A stretch of 64,000 bases of DNA from Streptococcus sp. S5 (lineage in GTDB: Bacteria; Bacillota; Bacilli; Lactobacillales; Streptococcaceae), in contig NZ_CP139419.1 of NCBI RefSeq assembly GCF_034134805.1, positions 992,001 to 1,056,000 on the forward strand, read 5' to 3'. The notes beneath the pieces are model-generated. The model made no database searches. It had not been told where the DNA came from and was given only the letters and a program-made list of their open reading frames with translations. Both the position numbers and the translations under genes were made by a program. Shown here piece by piece: positions 24,635 to 34,895 of this stretch (positions are counted from its first letter, which is position 1; each line of letters opens with the position of its first letter).

Positions 24635-25921
24635 ATGTCTGTTAAGATTGCCTTACTAGGATTTGGTACTGTTGCAAGTGGCGTACCATTTTTATTAAAA
24701 GAAAACCGTGAAAAAATCACCCAGGCAGCTCAAGATGAAATCGAGATCGCTAAGGTCTTGGTTCGAGATGATGCGGAAAAGGAAAAATTGCAAGCTGCTG
24801 GTCATGACTACAACTTTGTGACCAATGTTGATGAGATCATTGAAGACAAGGACATTGCCATCGTGGTCGAATTGATGGGTCGTATCGAGCCAGCGAAAAC
24901 CTTTATCACCCGTGCGCTGGAAGCAGGTAAGCATGTGGTCTCTGCTAACAAAGACCTTCTAGCTGTTCATGGAAGTGAATTGTTAGAGGTTGCTCAAAAA
25001 CACCAAGTAGCTCTTTATTATGAAGCTGCCGTAGCAGGTGGGATTCCAATCCTTCGCACCTTGGTGAATTCCTTGGCTTCTGACAAGGTGACCAAAGTAC
25101 TCGGTGTGGTCAATGGAACCTCCAACTTCATGATGACTAAAATGGTGGAAGAAGGCTGGACTTATGAAGATGCTTTAGCAGAAGCGCAACGCCTGGGTTA
25201 CGCTGAAAGTGACCCAACCAATGACGTCGAAGGGATCGATGCCGCCTACAAGATGGTGATTTTGAGTCAATTTGCCTTTGGGATGAACATCCAATTTGAC
25301 CAAGTAGGTCACAAAGGGATCAGCCAGATCACTCCACAAGATGTCTCTGTCGCTCAAAGCCTTGGTTATGTGATCAAACTGGTCGGCTCGATCGTTGAAA
25401 CGCAATCAGGGATTGCAGCAGAGGTGACACCAACCTTCCTTCCAAAACAACACCCACTCGCTGGTGTGAACGATGTCATGAATGCGGTCTATGTGGAATC
25501 CATCGGGATTGGTGAGTCTATGTACTATGGACCAGGTGCTGGTCAAAAACCAACTGCGACTAGTGTCGTTGCCGACATAGTTCGTATTGTCCGTCGTCTA
25601 AAAGAAGGAACGATTGGTAAAGCCTTCAATGAATACAGTCGTCCTCTTCAATTGGCTAAGCCTGAAGATGTGAAGAACAATTATTACTTCTCAATTAAGG
25701 CACCAGATGCGACTGGTCAAATCTTGCGTCTCGCGGAGATCTTTAATGCAGAAGGAGCTTCCTTCAAACAAATCCTTCAAGAAGACTCTGATGGTCACTA
25801 TGCAAGTGTGGTCATCATCACCCACCAAGTCAATCAAACCCAATTCAAGAACTTGGTTGAAAAACTGGATTCAGAGCCGAATTTCGAACTCTTGAATACC
25901 TTTAAGGTCTTGGGAGAATAA
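24635..25921 (+). CDS. hom: Homoserine dehydrogenase
   Basis: 428 residues. N-terminal NAD(P)-binding GFGTVASG, then [24 protein letters not shown] and the family signature region [17 protein letters not shown]; a C-terminal ACT-like regulatory domain from about residue 350. Reduces aspartate semialdehyde to homoserine, the branch point to threonine and methionine. Two bases separate it from thrB, so they are co-transcribed. AAGGAG start site. Confidence 0.95.
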   Translation: MSVKIALLGFGTVASGVPFLLKENREKITQAAQDEIEIAKVLVRDDAEKEKLQAAGHDYNFVTNVDEIIEDKDIAIVVELMGRIEPAKTFITRALEAGKHVVSANKDLLAVHGSELLEVAQKHQVALYYEAAVAGGIPILRTLVNSLASDKVTKVLGVVNGTSNFMMTKMVEEGWTYEDALAEAQRLGYAESDPTNDVEGIDAAYKMVILSQFAFGMNIQFDQVGHKGISQITPQDVSVAQSLGYVIKLVGSIVETQSGIAAEVTPTFLPKQHPLAGVNDVMNAVYVESIGIGESMYYGPGAGQKPTATSVVADIVRIVRRLKEGTIGKAFNEYSRPLQLAKPEDVKNNYYFSIKAPDATGQILRLAEIFNAEGASFKQILQEDSDGHYASVVIITHQVNQTQFKNLVEKLDSEPNFELLNTFKVLGE

Positions 25922-25923
25922 GC

Positions 25924-26790
25924 ATGAAGATTATTGTTCCAGCAACCAGTGCCAATGTAGGGCCCGGATTTGATTCTGTTGGGATTGCCGTTACTCGTTA
26001 TTTGACCATTGAAGTGCTTGAACCATCAGATGCTTGGTTGATTGAGCATGATCTAGGAGCAGGGATTCCGACAGACGAGAAAAACCTCTTGCTCTCAACA
26101 GCCCTGTCGATTGCCCCAGCTATTCAACCACATCATATCAAGATGACCAGTGAAGTGCCTTTGGCGCGTGGTCTTGGTTCTTCTAGTTCTGTCATTGTAG
26201 CAGGGATTGAATTGGCCAATCAATTAGCCAATCTCCAGCTATCAGATGCTGAGAAATTACGCATCGCGACCGAGATCGAAGGGCATCCTGATAACGTAGC
26301 CCCAGCTATTTTTGGGAACTTGGTCGTTGCCAGTTACATCGGTGAAGATGTCCAATATGTGACAGCTGACTTCCCAACTTGTGATCTGGTAGCCTTTGTT
26401 CCCAGCTACCAATTGAAGACCAGTGATAGCCGCAATGTCCTACCGAAAGAATGGTCTTATAAGGAAGCTGTTGCAGCTAGTAGTGTAGCCAATGTGGCCA
26501 TCGCAGCTCTCCTCAAGGGAGATTTGGTGACGGCTGGTCGCTCCATTGAGTTAGATCATTTCCACGAGCGCTACCGTCAATCCTTGGTCAAAGAATTCCC
26601 TCAGGTAAAAGAAGTTGCGCATCAACACGATGCTTATGCCACCTATCTGTCGGGAGCAGGCCCAACGATCATGAACCTCTTAGCGCCAGAGCATACAGCA
26701 GCCTTTGTCGCAGCTCTTGAAAAACTCGGGCTAGAAGGTCAGATTTTCCAACTTAAAATCGACACTTTTGGCGTTCGTGTTGAGAAATAA
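25924..26790 (+). CDS. thrB: Homoserine kinase
   Basis: 288 residues, GHMP kinase family: [15 protein letters not shown] at the N-terminus, the ATP-binding [16 protein letters not shown] near residue 80 and LSGAGPTIM near 240. Phosphorylates homoserine for threonine synthesis. Usual length. Threonine synthase is not in the window. Confidence 0.95.
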   Translation: MKIIVPATSANVGPGFDSVGIAVTRYLTIEVLEPSDAWLIEHDLGAGIPTDEKNLLLSTALSIAPAIQPHHIKMTSEVPLARGLGSSSSVIVAGIELANQLANLQLSDAEKLRIATEIEGHPDNVAPAIFGNLVVASYIGEDVQYVTADFPTCDLVAFVPSYQLKTSDSRNVLPKEWSYKEAVAASSVANVAIAALLKGDLVTAGRSIELDHFHERYRQSLVKEFPQVKEVAHQHDAYATYLSGAGPTIMNLLAPEHTAAFVAALEKLGLEGQIFQLKIDTFGVRVEK

Positions 26791-26915
26791 ACCTCAATGT
26801 AACACAAATGAAAGAAGGATGTATACGAATGTATATGTCCTTTTTGCTTCTCCTATGGTAGAATGGGAACTGTACGGGGAAAAGCTCAAGCTTTCCCGAA
26901 AGTTTAGGGGGAAAC

Positions 26916-27854
26916 ATGAAACCAGAATATTTATATAGTATTGCTACCGATCTTGGGCTGCAATTTGATGGCGAAGCCCGTGTGATGTATGGAGAGCGTG
27001 AAGGCTTCTTGTTAGTCATTGAAGGCGCTCAAACCAAGAATGTATTTACCATTTCACTCAGTGTGAAACAAGGTTCCGAAGGAGACTTGATCGAAGATAG
27101 TGAAATTCTTTGGAATGAATTAAAAGAACAATCAAAAGCCATTAATGCCATCTCTTCTGATGGTTACTTGACCTCGATCGTAGTCAAAGGTGGAATGACC
27201 AAAGGGAAGGCTGTCGAAACCTTATGGACAGCTATCCAAGATATTGTTGATTTCTTGCTCAACCACCAATTTGTGCAAGTGAATGCGCAAACGGGTGAGG
27301 AAGGGCCAATCGGTCTGTATCAAATTGGAGATGCGATCTTTTTAATCGACGATGAAACCTTTAGAGCCTACCAAGCCGAAGTGCAAGATACAGTTGAGGC
27401 TTATGAAGCGCGGGAAGAAAACTTCCTTTTAGGGATTGTAGGGGCTGTGATCGGTGTAATCATCGGTGGAGCAGTTGCCCTCTTGGTAGCGCGTCTTGGC
27501 TATGTATCTGTTTTAGCAGGGGCTGCCCTCGGTTATTGTACTATCAAAGGTTATGAGATTCTTGGTAAGAAATTGACTAAAAAAGGTGTGGTAGTTTCAG
27601 CTATTTTGATGGTCTTGACCGTCTTTTTGGTCAACCAATTAGATTATACTTTGGCGCTTATGAGTGAACTGGATTTGCCATTTGATATGTCCTGGACGCT
27701 TCTCAATGAAGCGACATTTTCAGGGGACGTCCCAGATAAATTTTACTTGAATCTAGGCTTGCTAGCTGTCTTTACTCTTGGTGGTGCTTGGATTTCGGTC
27801 AAATCAGCTCTGGATGGACAAAAGAATCGTACCATCGCACGTAAAATTGCATAA
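26916..27854 (+). CDS. Streptococcal membrane protein of unknown function
   Basis: 312 residues. The first 160 residues are soluble (MKPEYLYSIATDLGLQ...), then three or four hydrophobic segments: about 168-215 (FLLGIVGAVIGVIIGGAVALL and a second half), 222-240 and 280-300. No enzyme motif. GGGGG just upstream acts as ribosome binding site; an extended -10 (TGGTAGAAT) lies near 26860. The untranslated leader contains a GGGAAA..TTTCCC hairpin. A weak terminator follows. Confidence 0.6.
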   Translation: MKPEYLYSIATDLGLQFDGEARVMYGEREGFLLVIEGAQTKNVFTISLSVKQGSEGDLIEDSEILWNELKEQSKAINAISSDGYLTSIVVKGGMTKGKAVETLWTAIQDIVDFLLNHQFVQVNAQTGEEGPIGLYQIGDAIFLIDDETFRAYQAEVQDTVEAYEAREENFLLGIVGAVIGVIIGGAVALLVARLGYVSVLAGAALGYCTIKGYEILGKKLTKKGVVVSAILMVLTVFLVNQLDYTLALMSELDLPFDMSWTLLNEATFSGDVPDKFYLNLGLLAVFTLGGAWISVKSALDGQKNRTIARKIA

Positions 27855-27865
27855 TAAATGGTAAA

Positions 27866-27902
27866 AGGAAGGCCTGAATATTATAGGTCTTCTTTTGTTT
27901 TT
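27866..27902 (+). terminator. Probable terminator
   Basis: GAAGGCCT..AGGTCTTC imperfect stem followed by TTTTGTTTTTT. Confidence 0.6.
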
Positions 27903-27972
27903 TAGGGTCGAAAAATAGTCAAAAATTTGGTATAATAGTTTGTATTTTTATAGAGAGAGAACAGACAGAAAG

Positions 27973-28869
27973 ATGAATGAAAAAATGAATCAAATTCTTG
28001 AAGGGATTGATATCCGTTTTCAAGAACCTTTAAAACATTATACCTTTACAAAGGTCGGTGGGAATGCTGAATTTTTAGCCTTCCCTCGCAACCAATACGA
28101 ATTAAAACGCATCGTCCAATTTGCCAACCAAGAGCAAATTCCATGGATGGTCCTGGGCAATGCGTCCAATATCATTGTCCGTGATGGGGGCATTCCGGGA
28201 TTTGTCATTATGTTTGATCGCTTGCGTGACATCAGTGTGGACGGCTATGTGATCGAAGCAGAGGCAGGAGCTAAACTCATCGACACCACTCATGTGGCAT
28301 TGCACCATAGTTTGAAAGGCTTCGAGTTTGCTAATGGCATTCCAGGCAGTGTCGGTGGTGCTGTCTTTATGAATGCGGGAGCCTATGGGGGAGAAATCGC
28401 TCATGTCCTAGTATCCTGTAAGGTCTTGACCAAAGACGGAGAGATCGAAACTCTGTCAGCGAGTGAACTAGCTTTTGGCTACCGTCATTCTAAGATTCAA
28501 GAGACAGGTGCTGTCGTCATCTCTGCCAAATTTGCTTTGTCACCAGGCAATCACGAGGTGATCAAGCAGGAGATGGATCGGTTGACCCATCTTCGTCAGT
28601 TGAAACAACCCCTTGAATACCCTTCTTGTGGATCTGTCTTTAAGCGTCCTGTTGGCCATTTTGCAGGTCAATTAATCAGTGAAGCAGGTCTAAAGGGCTA
28701 TCGAATCGGTGGTGTGGAAGTTTCTGAAAAACATGCCGGCTTTATGGTCAATGTCGATAATGGAACGGCTAAGGACTATGAAGATTTGATCGCCCATGTC
28801 ATTGAGGCAGTAGAAGCTCACTCAGGCGTCCGTTTAGAACCAGAAGTTCGCATAATCGGCCAAGCCTAA
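27973..28869 (+). CDS. murB: UDP-N-acetylenolpyruvoylglucosamine reductase
   Basis: 298 residues from ATG 27973; a TTG-started extension to 27940 lies within the promoter (TATAAT near 27930). FAD-binding segment [14 protein letters not shown] near residue 62, then [21 protein letters not shown], the YRHSKIQ region and the C-terminal [10 protein letters not shown] with the catalytic Ser and a C-terminal Glu in LEPEVR. Makes UDP-MurNAc in peptidoglycan synthesis. Upstream of potABCD, as in pneumococcus from memory. Confidence 0.93.
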   Translation: MNEKMNQILEGIDIRFQEPLKHYTFTKVGGNAEFLAFPRNQYELKRIVQFANQEQIPWMVLGNASNIIVRDGGIPGFVIMFDRLRDISVDGYVIEAEAGAKLIDTTHVALHHSLKGFEFANGIPGSVGGAVFMNAGAYGGEIAHVLVSCKVLTKDGEIETLSASELAFGYRHSKIQETGAVVISAKFALSPGNHEVIKQEMDRLTHLRQLKQPLEYPSCGSVFKRPVGHFAGQLISEAGLKGYRIGGVEVSEKHAGFMVNVDNGTAKDYEDLIAHVIEAVEAHSGVRLEPEVRIIGQA

Positions 28870-28904
28870 AAGCTTAAGTATTGAAGAACAATTGATTGTG
28901 AATA

Positions 28905-29062
28905 ATCGATAGCATCAGTCGGAGAGGGGGTGAGTGCCTATCGATACCGTAAATAGGTGGGGCAGTCTAGTAAGTCCCCGAGAGGTATTGGTGGCTTGAC
29001 AGTTTTTCCTGTCAGCCGCTGCATTTTCGTTTGAAAAGCAGTTTGGTAATCGTAGTAAAGAA
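28905..29062 (+). promoter_or_regulatory. Structured leader upstream of potA (candidate cis-regulatory RNA)
   Basis: The 207-base gap between murB and potA folds readily by eye: an 8-bp perfect stem ATCGATAG (28905-28912) with CTATCGAT (28938-28945); ATACC with GGTAT closing a GGGG/CCCC hairpin around 28958-28979; a GGCT-GACAG/CTGTC-AGCC hairpin near 28992-29016; and CTGC/GCAG at the 3' end. I recognise no known riboswitch class. No coding reading. A polyamine or translation-linked control of potABCD is possible but unproven. Confidence 0.45.
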
Positions 29063-29076
29063 GGAATTTATGTGAA

Positions 29077-30234
29077 TTGAAAAAACCAATTATTGAGTTT
29101 AAAAATGTTACAAAGGTCTTTGAAGATAGCGGAACCGTTGTCCTAAAGGATATCAATTTTGAATTGGAAGAAGGGAAGTTCTATACCCTGCTCGGTGCAT
29201 CTGGATCAGGAAAATCAACTATCCTTAATATTATTGCCGGTCTTTTAGATGCTAGCTCTGGAGATGTCTACCTTGATGGGGAACGGATCAATGATGTCCC
29301 TACCAACAAGCGGGATGTCCACACCGTCTTTCAGTCCTATGCCCTGTTTCCGCATATGACGGTCTTTGAAAATGTGGCTTTCCCCCTTCGTTTGAAAAAG
29401 CTGGACCAGGCTGAGATCGAACGTCGGGTTTCAGAAGTATTGAAAATGGTCCAGTTAGCAGGATTTGAAAAACGCTCGATCCAAAAATTATCGGGTGGTC
29501 AACGCCAGCGGGTAGCTATTGCACGGGCTATTATCAATGAACCACGAGTGGTTCTTTTAGATGAGCCCTTGTCTGCACTTGACTTGAAACTTCGGACAGA
29601 CATGCAGTATGAGTTGCGAGAATTGCAACAACGCTTGGGGATTACCTTTGTCTTTGTTACCCATGACCAAGAAGAAGCCCTCGCCATGAGTGACTGGATC
29701 TTTGTCATGAATGAAGGAGAGATCGTCCAATCTGGTACACCAGTAGATATCTATGATGAACCGATCAACCACTTTGTAGCCACCTTTATCGGGGAGTCCA
29801 ACATTCTAGATGGGCGTATGATCGAGGACTACTTGGTTGAGTTCAATGGCAAACGCTTTGAAGCCGTCGATGGGGGAATGCGTCCAAACGAACCAGTTGA
29901 AGTCGTCATTCGTCCTGAAGACTTGCAAATCACTCTTCCTGAAGAAGGCAAGCTCCAAGTGAAGGTGGACACCCAGCTCTTCCGTGGTGTGCATTATGAG
30001 ATCATCGCTTATGATGATTTGGGAAATGAGTGGATGATCCACTCCACTCGGAAAGCCATCGTGGGAGAAGTCATCGGGCTAGACTTTGAACCAGAAGATA
30101 TCCACGTTATGCGTCTCAACGAAACCGAAGAAGAATTCGATGCGCGGATCGAAGAGTACGTTGAAGTGGAAGAGCAAGAAGCTGGTTTGATTAATGCCAT
30201 TGAGGAGGAAAGAGATGAAGAAAACAACCTCTAA
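29077..30234 (+). CDS. potA: Spermidine/putrescine ABC transporter ATP-binding protein
   Basis: 385 residues from a TTG start: ATG and GTG a few bases earlier run straight into stops, and GAAGGAA lies about 10 bases upstream. Walker [13 protein letters not shown]-loop [10 protein letters not shown], signature LSGGQRQR, Walker [13 protein letters not shown], switch THDQEEAL; a C-terminal TOBE-like regulatory domain. Energises polyamine uptake. First gene of potABCD, each overlapping the next. The acidic tail ([21 protein letters not shown]) is a streptococcal feature. Confidence 0.95.
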   Translation: MKKPIIEFKNVTKVFEDSGTVVLKDINFELEEGKFYTLLGASGSGKSTILNIIAGLLDASSGDVYLDGERINDVPTNKRDVHTVFQSYALFPHMTVFENVAFPLRLKKLDQAEIERRVSEVLKMVQLAGFEKRSIQKLSGGQRQRVAIARAIINEPRVVLLDEPLSALDLKLRTDMQYELRELQQRLGITFVFVTHDQEEALAMSDWIFVMNEGEIVQSGTPVDIYDEPINHFVATFIGESNILDGRMIEDYLVEFNGKRFEAVDGGMRPNEPVEVVIRPEDLQITLPEEGKLQVKVDTQLFRGVHYEIIAYDDLGNEWMIHSTRKAIVGEVIGLDFEPEDIHVMRLNETEEEFDARIEEYVEVEEQEAGLINAIEEERDEENNL

Positions 30235-31021
30235 TCTATTTATCCTCCCCTATTTCTTGTGGATTTTTCTCTTTGTCTTGGCTCCTGTAGTCATGATCAT
30301 CTTTCAATCGTTTTTTAACGTTGAAGGGCAGTTTTCACTTGAAAACTACAAAGAGTTCTTTACTTCGCAAAATTTGACCTATTTAAAGATGAGCTTTAAT
30401 TCGGTCCTTTATGCCGGAATCGTCACCCTGGTGACGCTCTTGATCTCCTACCCGACTGCTTACTTTTTGACGCTGCTCAAACACCGGCAGTTGTGGTTGA
30501 TGTTGATCGTCTTGCCAACCTGGGTCAATCTCTTGCTCAAGGCCTATGCCTTTATCGGAATCTTTGGTCAAAACGGCTCCATCAATAGCTTTTTAAGCTT
30601 TCTCGGAGTCGCTCCCCAGCAGATCCTCTTTACCGATTTCTCCTTTATCTTTGTAGCCAGCTACATCGAGTTGCCTTTCATGATTTTGCCGATCTTTAAT
30701 GTCTTAGATGACTTAGATCCAAACTTGATTAATGCCAGCTATGATTTGGGAGCCAATCGTTGGGATACCTTCCGTCATGTGGTCTTCCCCTTGTCCATGA
30801 ATGGAGTCCGCTCAGGTGTGCAGTCTGTCTTTATTCCTAGTCTGAGTCTCTTCATGTTGACACGGATGATCGGTGGAAATCGCGTCATTACCTTAGGGAC
30901 TGCGATTGAACAGCACTTCCTGACAACACAAAACTGGGGAATGGGTTCTACCATCGGAGTTGTTCTGATCCTTGCTATGCTCTTTACCATGTGGGCAACT
31001 AGAGAAAGGAGAGAACGATGA
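30215..31021 (+). CDS. potB: Spermidine/putrescine ABC transporter permease
   Basis: 268 residues from ATG 30215, inside the end of potA, with GAGGAGG upstream. Six membrane segments and the inner-membrane binding-protein-dependent transport signature ([21 protein letters not shown], the EAA loop). Pairs with PotC to form the channel. Overlaps potC by four bases. Confidence 0.93.
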   Translation: MKKTTSNLFILPYFLWIFLFVLAPVVMIIFQSFFNVEGQFSLENYKEFFTSQNLTYLKMSFNSVLYAGIVTLVTLLISYPTAYFLTLLKHRQLWLMLIVLPTWVNLLLKAYAFIGIFGQNGSINSFLSFLGVAPQQILFTDFSFIFVASYIELPFMILPIFNVLDDLDPNLINASYDLGANRWDTFRHVVFPLSMNGVRSGVQSVFIPSLSLFMLTRMIGGNRVITLGTAIEQHFLTTQNWGMGSTIGVVLILAMLFTMWATRERRER

Positions 31022-31791
31022 AAAAAGTATCTCATTTCTATCTAGGTTTCGTCTTTCTGATCCTCTATCTTCCTATCTTTTATTTGATCTTTTATGCCTT
31101 CAATAAAGGGGGAGATATGAATGCCTTCACAGGCTTCACGCTTGAGCATTTCAATGAATTGTTCGCAGATAGTCGCCTGATGCTGATCTTATCAGAGACC
31201 TTCCTCTTGGCCTTTTTGTCAGCCTTGATTGCGACAGTGATTGGAACCTTTGGAGCCATTTATATTTACCAATCGAAGAAGAAGTTAGAAGGTCCTTTGC
31301 TCTCCATCAACAACATTCTCATGGTAGCGCCAGACGTTATGATCGGGGCCAGCTTCTTGATTCTCTTTACGACGGTGAAGTACCAGCTAGGTTTCCTATC
31401 TGTTCTGGCTAGCCACGTGGCCTTCTCGATTCCTATTGTGGTCTTGATGGTCTTGCCACGACTCAAGGAAATGAACCGGGATATGGTCAATGCGGCCTAT
31501 GACTTAGGAGCTACCCAAGTGCAAATGCTCAAAGAGATCATGTTGCCGTATCTGACACCAGCCATTATTGCGGGCTACTTTATGGCCTTTACCTATTCGC
31601 TTGATGACTTTGCCGTGACCTTCTTTGTAACCGGAAATGGCTTTACAACCTTGTCTGTAGAGATCTACTCACGTGCGCGTCAAGGGATTTCCCTCAGTAT
31701 CAATGCCTTGTCCGCCCTTGTCTTTCTCTTTAGTGTGCTCTTGGTCATCGGTTATTACTTTATCACCCGTGAAAAGGAGGAAGCAGCATGA
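31018..31791 (+). CDS. potC: Spermidine/putrescine ABC transporter permease
   Basis: 257 residues, six membrane segments, EAA-loop MVNAAYDLGATQVQMLKEIMLP near residue 160. Start overlaps the potB stop (ATGA arrangement), AAGGAG upstream. Second channel subunit. Confidence 0.93.
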   Translation: MKKVSHFYLGFVFLILYLPIFYLIFYAFNKGGDMNAFTGFTLEHFNELFADSRLMLILSETFLLAFLSALIATVIGTFGAIYIYQSKKKLEGPLLSINNILMVAPDVMIGASFLILFTTVKYQLGFLSVLASHVAFSIPIVVLMVLPRLKEMNRDMVNAAYDLGATQVQMLKEIMLPYLTPAIIAGYFMAFTYSLDDFAVTFFVTGNGFTTLSVEIYSRARQGISLSINALSALVFLFSVLLVIGYYFITREKEEAA

Positions 31792-32858
31792 AAAAACTTT
31801 ATTCATTCCTAACTGGGATTGTCCTTGTCATTCTGGTCCTCTGGGGAATTAGCCACCAGATCGAAGCGAGCATGAATACCAAGAATAGTGACAAGCTGGT
31901 CATCTACAACTGGGGAGATTATATCGATCCGGAATTGCTCAAGGAATTTACAAAAGAGACAGGGATTCAGGTGCAATATGATACCTTTGATTCCAACGAA
32001 GCCATGTACACCAAGATCAAGCAAGGTGGAACCACTTACGATATTGCGATTCCTAGTGAATACATGATTGCTAAGATGATGGATGAGCATCTGGTTGAAA
32101 AGTTGGACCAATCCAAGATCAAAGGGATGGAAAATATCGATCCAAAACTCTTGAACCAATCGTTTGATCCGGGCAACCAATATTCAGTCCCTTACTTCTG
32201 GGGTACCTTGGGGATTATCTACAATACCAAGATGGTCAAAAATGCTCCTGAACATTGGTCAGATCTCTGGCGTGAAGAGTACAGAAATGACATCATGATG
32301 TACGATGGTGCGCGTGAGGTCATGGGAATTGGTCTCAATACCTTGGGCTATAGCCTCAATGAAAAGGATCCAAAGAAATTGCAAGAGGCAGTAGATAAAC
32401 TCTACACCTTGACGCCAAACATCAAAGCTTTGGTTGCTGATGAGATGAAAGGCTATATGATCCAAAACAATGCGGCTATTGGGGTTACCTTCTCAGGAGA
32501 AGCCAGCCAAATGCTCGAAGCCAATAAGGATCTTCGCTATGTCGTCCCAACTGAAGCCAGCAACCTTTGGTTTGATAACATTGTCATTCCAAAAACCGTG
32601 AAAAATAAAGAAGCAGCATATGCCTTTATTAACTTCATGCTTCGTCCTAAAAATGCTTTGAAAAATGCTCTTTATGTCGGCTACTCAACGCCAAATAAAA
32701 AAGCCAAAGCCATGTTGCCAAAAGAAATCCAAGATGACCAATCCTTCTATCCAAGCGATGAAACGCTGGACCATTTGGAAGTCTATCAACAATTAGGCAA
32801 GAAATTGCTTGGAGTCTATAACGATCTTTACCTTCAGGTCAAGATGTATCGAAAATAA
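31788..32858 (+). CDS. potD: Spermidine/putrescine-binding protein
   Basis: 356 residues. An N-terminal hydrophobic segment (LTGIVLVILVLWGISHQI) has no lipobox Cys, so it looks membrane-anchored or cleaved rather than lipidated. Mature domain starts KLVIYNWGDYIDPELL, the typical PotD opening, with AIPSEYM and the C-terminal YVGYSTPN. Extracellular polyamine receptor. Last gene of the operon; terminator follows. Confidence 0.93.
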   Translation: MKKLYSFLTGIVLVILVLWGISHQIEASMNTKNSDKLVIYNWGDYIDPELLKEFTKETGIQVQYDTFDSNEAMYTKIKQGGTTYDIAIPSEYMIAKMMDEHLVEKLDQSKIKGMENIDPKLLNQSFDPGNQYSVPYFWGTLGIIYNTKMVKNAPEHWSDLWREEYRNDIMMYDGAREVMGIGLNTLGYSLNEKDPKKLQEAVDKLYTLTPNIKALVADEMKGYMIQNNAAIGVTFSGEASQMLEANKDLRYVVPTEASNLWFDNIVIPKTVKNKEAAYAFINFMLRPKNALKNALYVGYSTPNKKAKAMLPKEIQDDQSFYPSDETLDHLEVYQQLGKKLLGVYNDLYLQVKMYRK

Positions 32859-32862
32859 CACA

Positions 32863-32887
32863 AAAGGAACCTCAGGGTTCCTTTTTG
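32863..32887 (+). terminator. Terminator of potABCD
   Basis: AAGGAACC TCA GGGTTCCTT stem and five T. Confidence 0.9.
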
Positions 32888-32921
32888 ATTGCTGCATATA
32901 GTCTCTAACTAGTGAGTTAGA

Positions 32922-32949
32922 TTGAGATTCAAATGAAAGATGCTATAAT
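32922..32949 (+). promoter_or_regulatory. Promoter of the tandem paralog array
   Basis: TTGAGA, 16 bases, TATAAT preceded by TGC (extended -10, 32941-32949). Confidence 0.65.
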
Positions 32950-33005
32950 AGTAAGGAAAGTGACTGGCCCATTCAGTCATGAAAGGAAGGATTGGAGAAG
33001 AAAAA

Positions 33006-33449
33006 ATGAAAAGACGACTGGAACTTTTTTTGATTATTCTGTTACCGATCCTAGGACTGGTTTTTCTAGGAGGAAAAATCATGAATCTGACCAAAAGACC
33101 CGAACAGAAGGTAACGGCTTCATCCTCAAAGAAAGTCGTACAAAAATCAGAAGAAGAAATAAAAAAAGAGCAAATCGCATTTCTCAAGGAACACGAGCAA
33201 GAAATCGTTGATTATGTGAGGGCTCAAAATTCAAAAATTGAGTCAGTTCAGATTGATTGGACTGATGTGAGATGGAGTGATGGAGGTTTCTTGTTTCCTG
33301 ATTATTCTATTGAAGTTTATGGAACAGTGAATCATATTGAAGATTCAGGATGGAGTGCCTCTATGCCGATTAATGATGATGATTCAATCGATTTGAAAAA
33401 AATTTCCATATTTAACCATATAACCATCGGTGAAGAAATATTGGAGTAG
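33006..33449 (+). CDS. Tandem paralog 1, transmembrane-anchored
   Basis: 147 residues from ATG 33006 (GGAG eight bases upstream; an earlier in-frame ATG at 32979 has none so well placed). Single N-terminal membrane segment LFLIILLPILGLVFLGG without lipobox, Lys/Ser linker, then a domain with KEHEQEIVDYV, NSKIESVQIDW and VYGTVNHIEDSGW. Three paralogs follow. The domain lies outside the membrane by prediction. Function unknown; an array of anchored variants suggests immunity to an extracellularly acting toxin, which is inference. Confidence 0.6.
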   Translation: MKRRLELFLIILLPILGLVFLGGKIMNLTKRPEQKVTASSSKKVVQKSEEEIKKEQIAFLKEHEQEIVDYVRAQNSKIESVQIDWTDVRWSDGGFLFPDYSIEVYGTVNHIEDSGWSASMPINDDDSIDLKKISIFNHITIGEEILE

Positions 33450-33487
33450 TAGTTCTTTTGATCTATGTTGAAATTTAAGGATAAATT

Positions 33488-33949
33488 ATGAAGAAACATA
33501 CTAAAATTATTTTGCTAACAGTAACATCGATAATTGCTTTATTTAGTATCGAAGGATGCACTATAAAATCAAAAGAGCAAACGAAACAAGCGCAAACTGT
33601 CACCTCTTCAACTACAAAAGAGGACAAAGAAACCATTAAACAAAAACAGCTAGCCTATTTGAAAGAACATGAAAAAGAAATTGTTGATTTTGTGAAAGCT
33701 CAAAGTCCGAAAATCGAATCCGTCCAGATTGATTGGAATAGTATGGTAATTGAAGAGTCTGGGAATGGAACGCCTCAGGGTGGTGGATACAATTTATCTA
33801 TTTCTGGTAAAATTAATCAATTAAAAAACACAAAATTCTCCGTTGATTTTTACTTAGAAGATCAAAATAGCATACCAACTATCAAAAAAATGGGCATGCT
33901 TAATGATATCTATATCGAGGAAAATGGTGGCTGGAAAATTTTTTCCTAA
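33488..33949 (+). CDS. Tandem paralog 2, lipoprotein
   Basis: 153 residues. Signal peptide ends with a lipobox (SIEGC, Cys near residue 24). The domain matches the neighbours: YLKEHEKEIVDFVKAQSPKIESV and QIDW, plus the insertion GNGTPQGGGY shared with paralog 3. Extracellular by prediction. AAGGATAA upstream of the ATG. Function unknown. Confidence 0.6.
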   Translation: MKKHTKIILLTVTSIIALFSIEGCTIKSKEQTKQAQTVTSSTTKEDKETIKQKQLAYLKEHEKEIVDFVKAQSPKIESVQIDWNSMVIEESGNGTPQGGGYNLSISGKINQLKNTKFSVDFYLEDQNSIPTIKKMGMLNDIYIEENGGWKIFS

Positions 33950-33979
33950 GTAAATAGAAGTATTAGTGTTAGGAGGAAA

Positions 33980-34417
33980 ATGAAAAATAAAATGAAATGT
34001 ACACTTAAGTTATTAGCTTTAATGCTTATTTTCACAAGTATTGGAGGTTGTACTGTAAAGCAAAAAGCGCATAAGAAACAAGCACAAACTGTCACCACTT
34101 CCTCCTCCAAAGAAGATATAGAAGTGATCAAACAAAAACGGCTCGCTTATCTCAAAGAGCACGAGCAAGAAATAGTCAATTTTGTGAAATCGAAGAGTTC
34201 AAAGATTGAATCTGTTCAAATTTATTGGGACGAAACGCAATGGATTGAGGGTGGAAATGGGACACCACAAGGTGGAGATGAGGTCATAGAAATTTTTGGT
34301 ACAGTCAATCAGCTAGAAGATTCAGGATGGAGGGTGGATGTTGTATTTGATTCTGATCAAAAGATGACTTTCAGTATGGGCTATAATATTAGTATTAAGG
34401 GTGATTATATTGAGTAA
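33980..34417 (+). CDS. Tandem paralog 3, lipoprotein
   Basis: 145 residues with a lipobox signal peptide (SIGGC, Cys near residue 24). The domain has YLKEHEQEIVNFV, SSKIESVQIYW and GNGTPQGG like paralog 2, but its end VNQLEDSGWRVDV is closer to paralog 1. This mosaic pattern suggests recombination among copies. AGGAGG start site. Confidence 0.6.
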   Translation: MKNKMKCTLKLLALMLIFTSIGGCTVKQKAHKKQAQTVTTSSSKEDIEVIKQKRLAYLKEHEQEIVNFVKSKSSKIESVQIYWDETQWIEGGNGTPQGGDEVIEIFGTVNQLEDSGWRVDVVFDSDQKMTFSMGYNISIKGDYIE

Positions 34418-34451
34418 GAACTGGAAGATTCAAAGCCTGTAAGGAGGATTT

Positions 34452-34895
34452 ATGAAGAGACAAATGGAACTACTTTTGATCATTTTGTTACCGATCCTAG
34501 GACTGGTTTTTCTTGGAGGAAAAATCATGACCCTGACCAAAAGCCCCGAACAGAAGATAACGACCTCATCTTCAAAGAAAGTCGTACAAAAACCAGATGA
34601 AGACATAAAAAAAGAACAACTGGACTATCTAAAAGAACACGAACAGAAGGTTATTGATTTAGTCAAAGCACAAAATTCAAAAGTTGAATCCGTTCAGATT
34701 GATTGGGATCAGACGCAGTGGGGTGATGGTGGACTGACAACTCCTGAATATTACATGAGTGTTTATGGAGGTATAAATCATATTGAAGAATCGAGTTGGG
34801 GAGTAGATATCCCAATTAATGAGGACAATACATTAAATTTAGATGAGATGTATATAGGATCCGACATTAGAATTGGGGGGAGATTATTTGACTAA
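34452..34895 (+). CDS. Tandem paralog 4, transmembrane-anchored
   Basis: 147 residues. The N-terminal segment LLLIILLPILGLVFLGGKIM is almost identical to paralog 1 in protein and DNA, again without lipobox. Domain: YLKEHEQKVIDLV, NSKVESVQIDW, VYGGINHIEESSW. GGAGG start site. Its end overlaps the TTG start of a broken gene by eight bases, so it was translationally coupled to that gene. Confidence 0.6.
   Translation: MKRQMELLLIILLPILGLVFLGGKIMTLTKSPEQKITTSSSKKVVQKPDEDIKKEQLDYLKEHEQKVIDLVKAQNSKVESVQIDWDQTQWGDGGLTTPEYYMSVYGGINHIEESSWGVDIPINEDNTLNLDEMYIGSDIRIGGRLFD

Noticed and set aside
28905..29062. Known riboswitch classes (THF, preQ1, glycine, guanidine) before potA
   Set aside because: None of their conserved cores is recognisable; kept only as an unassigned structured leader.
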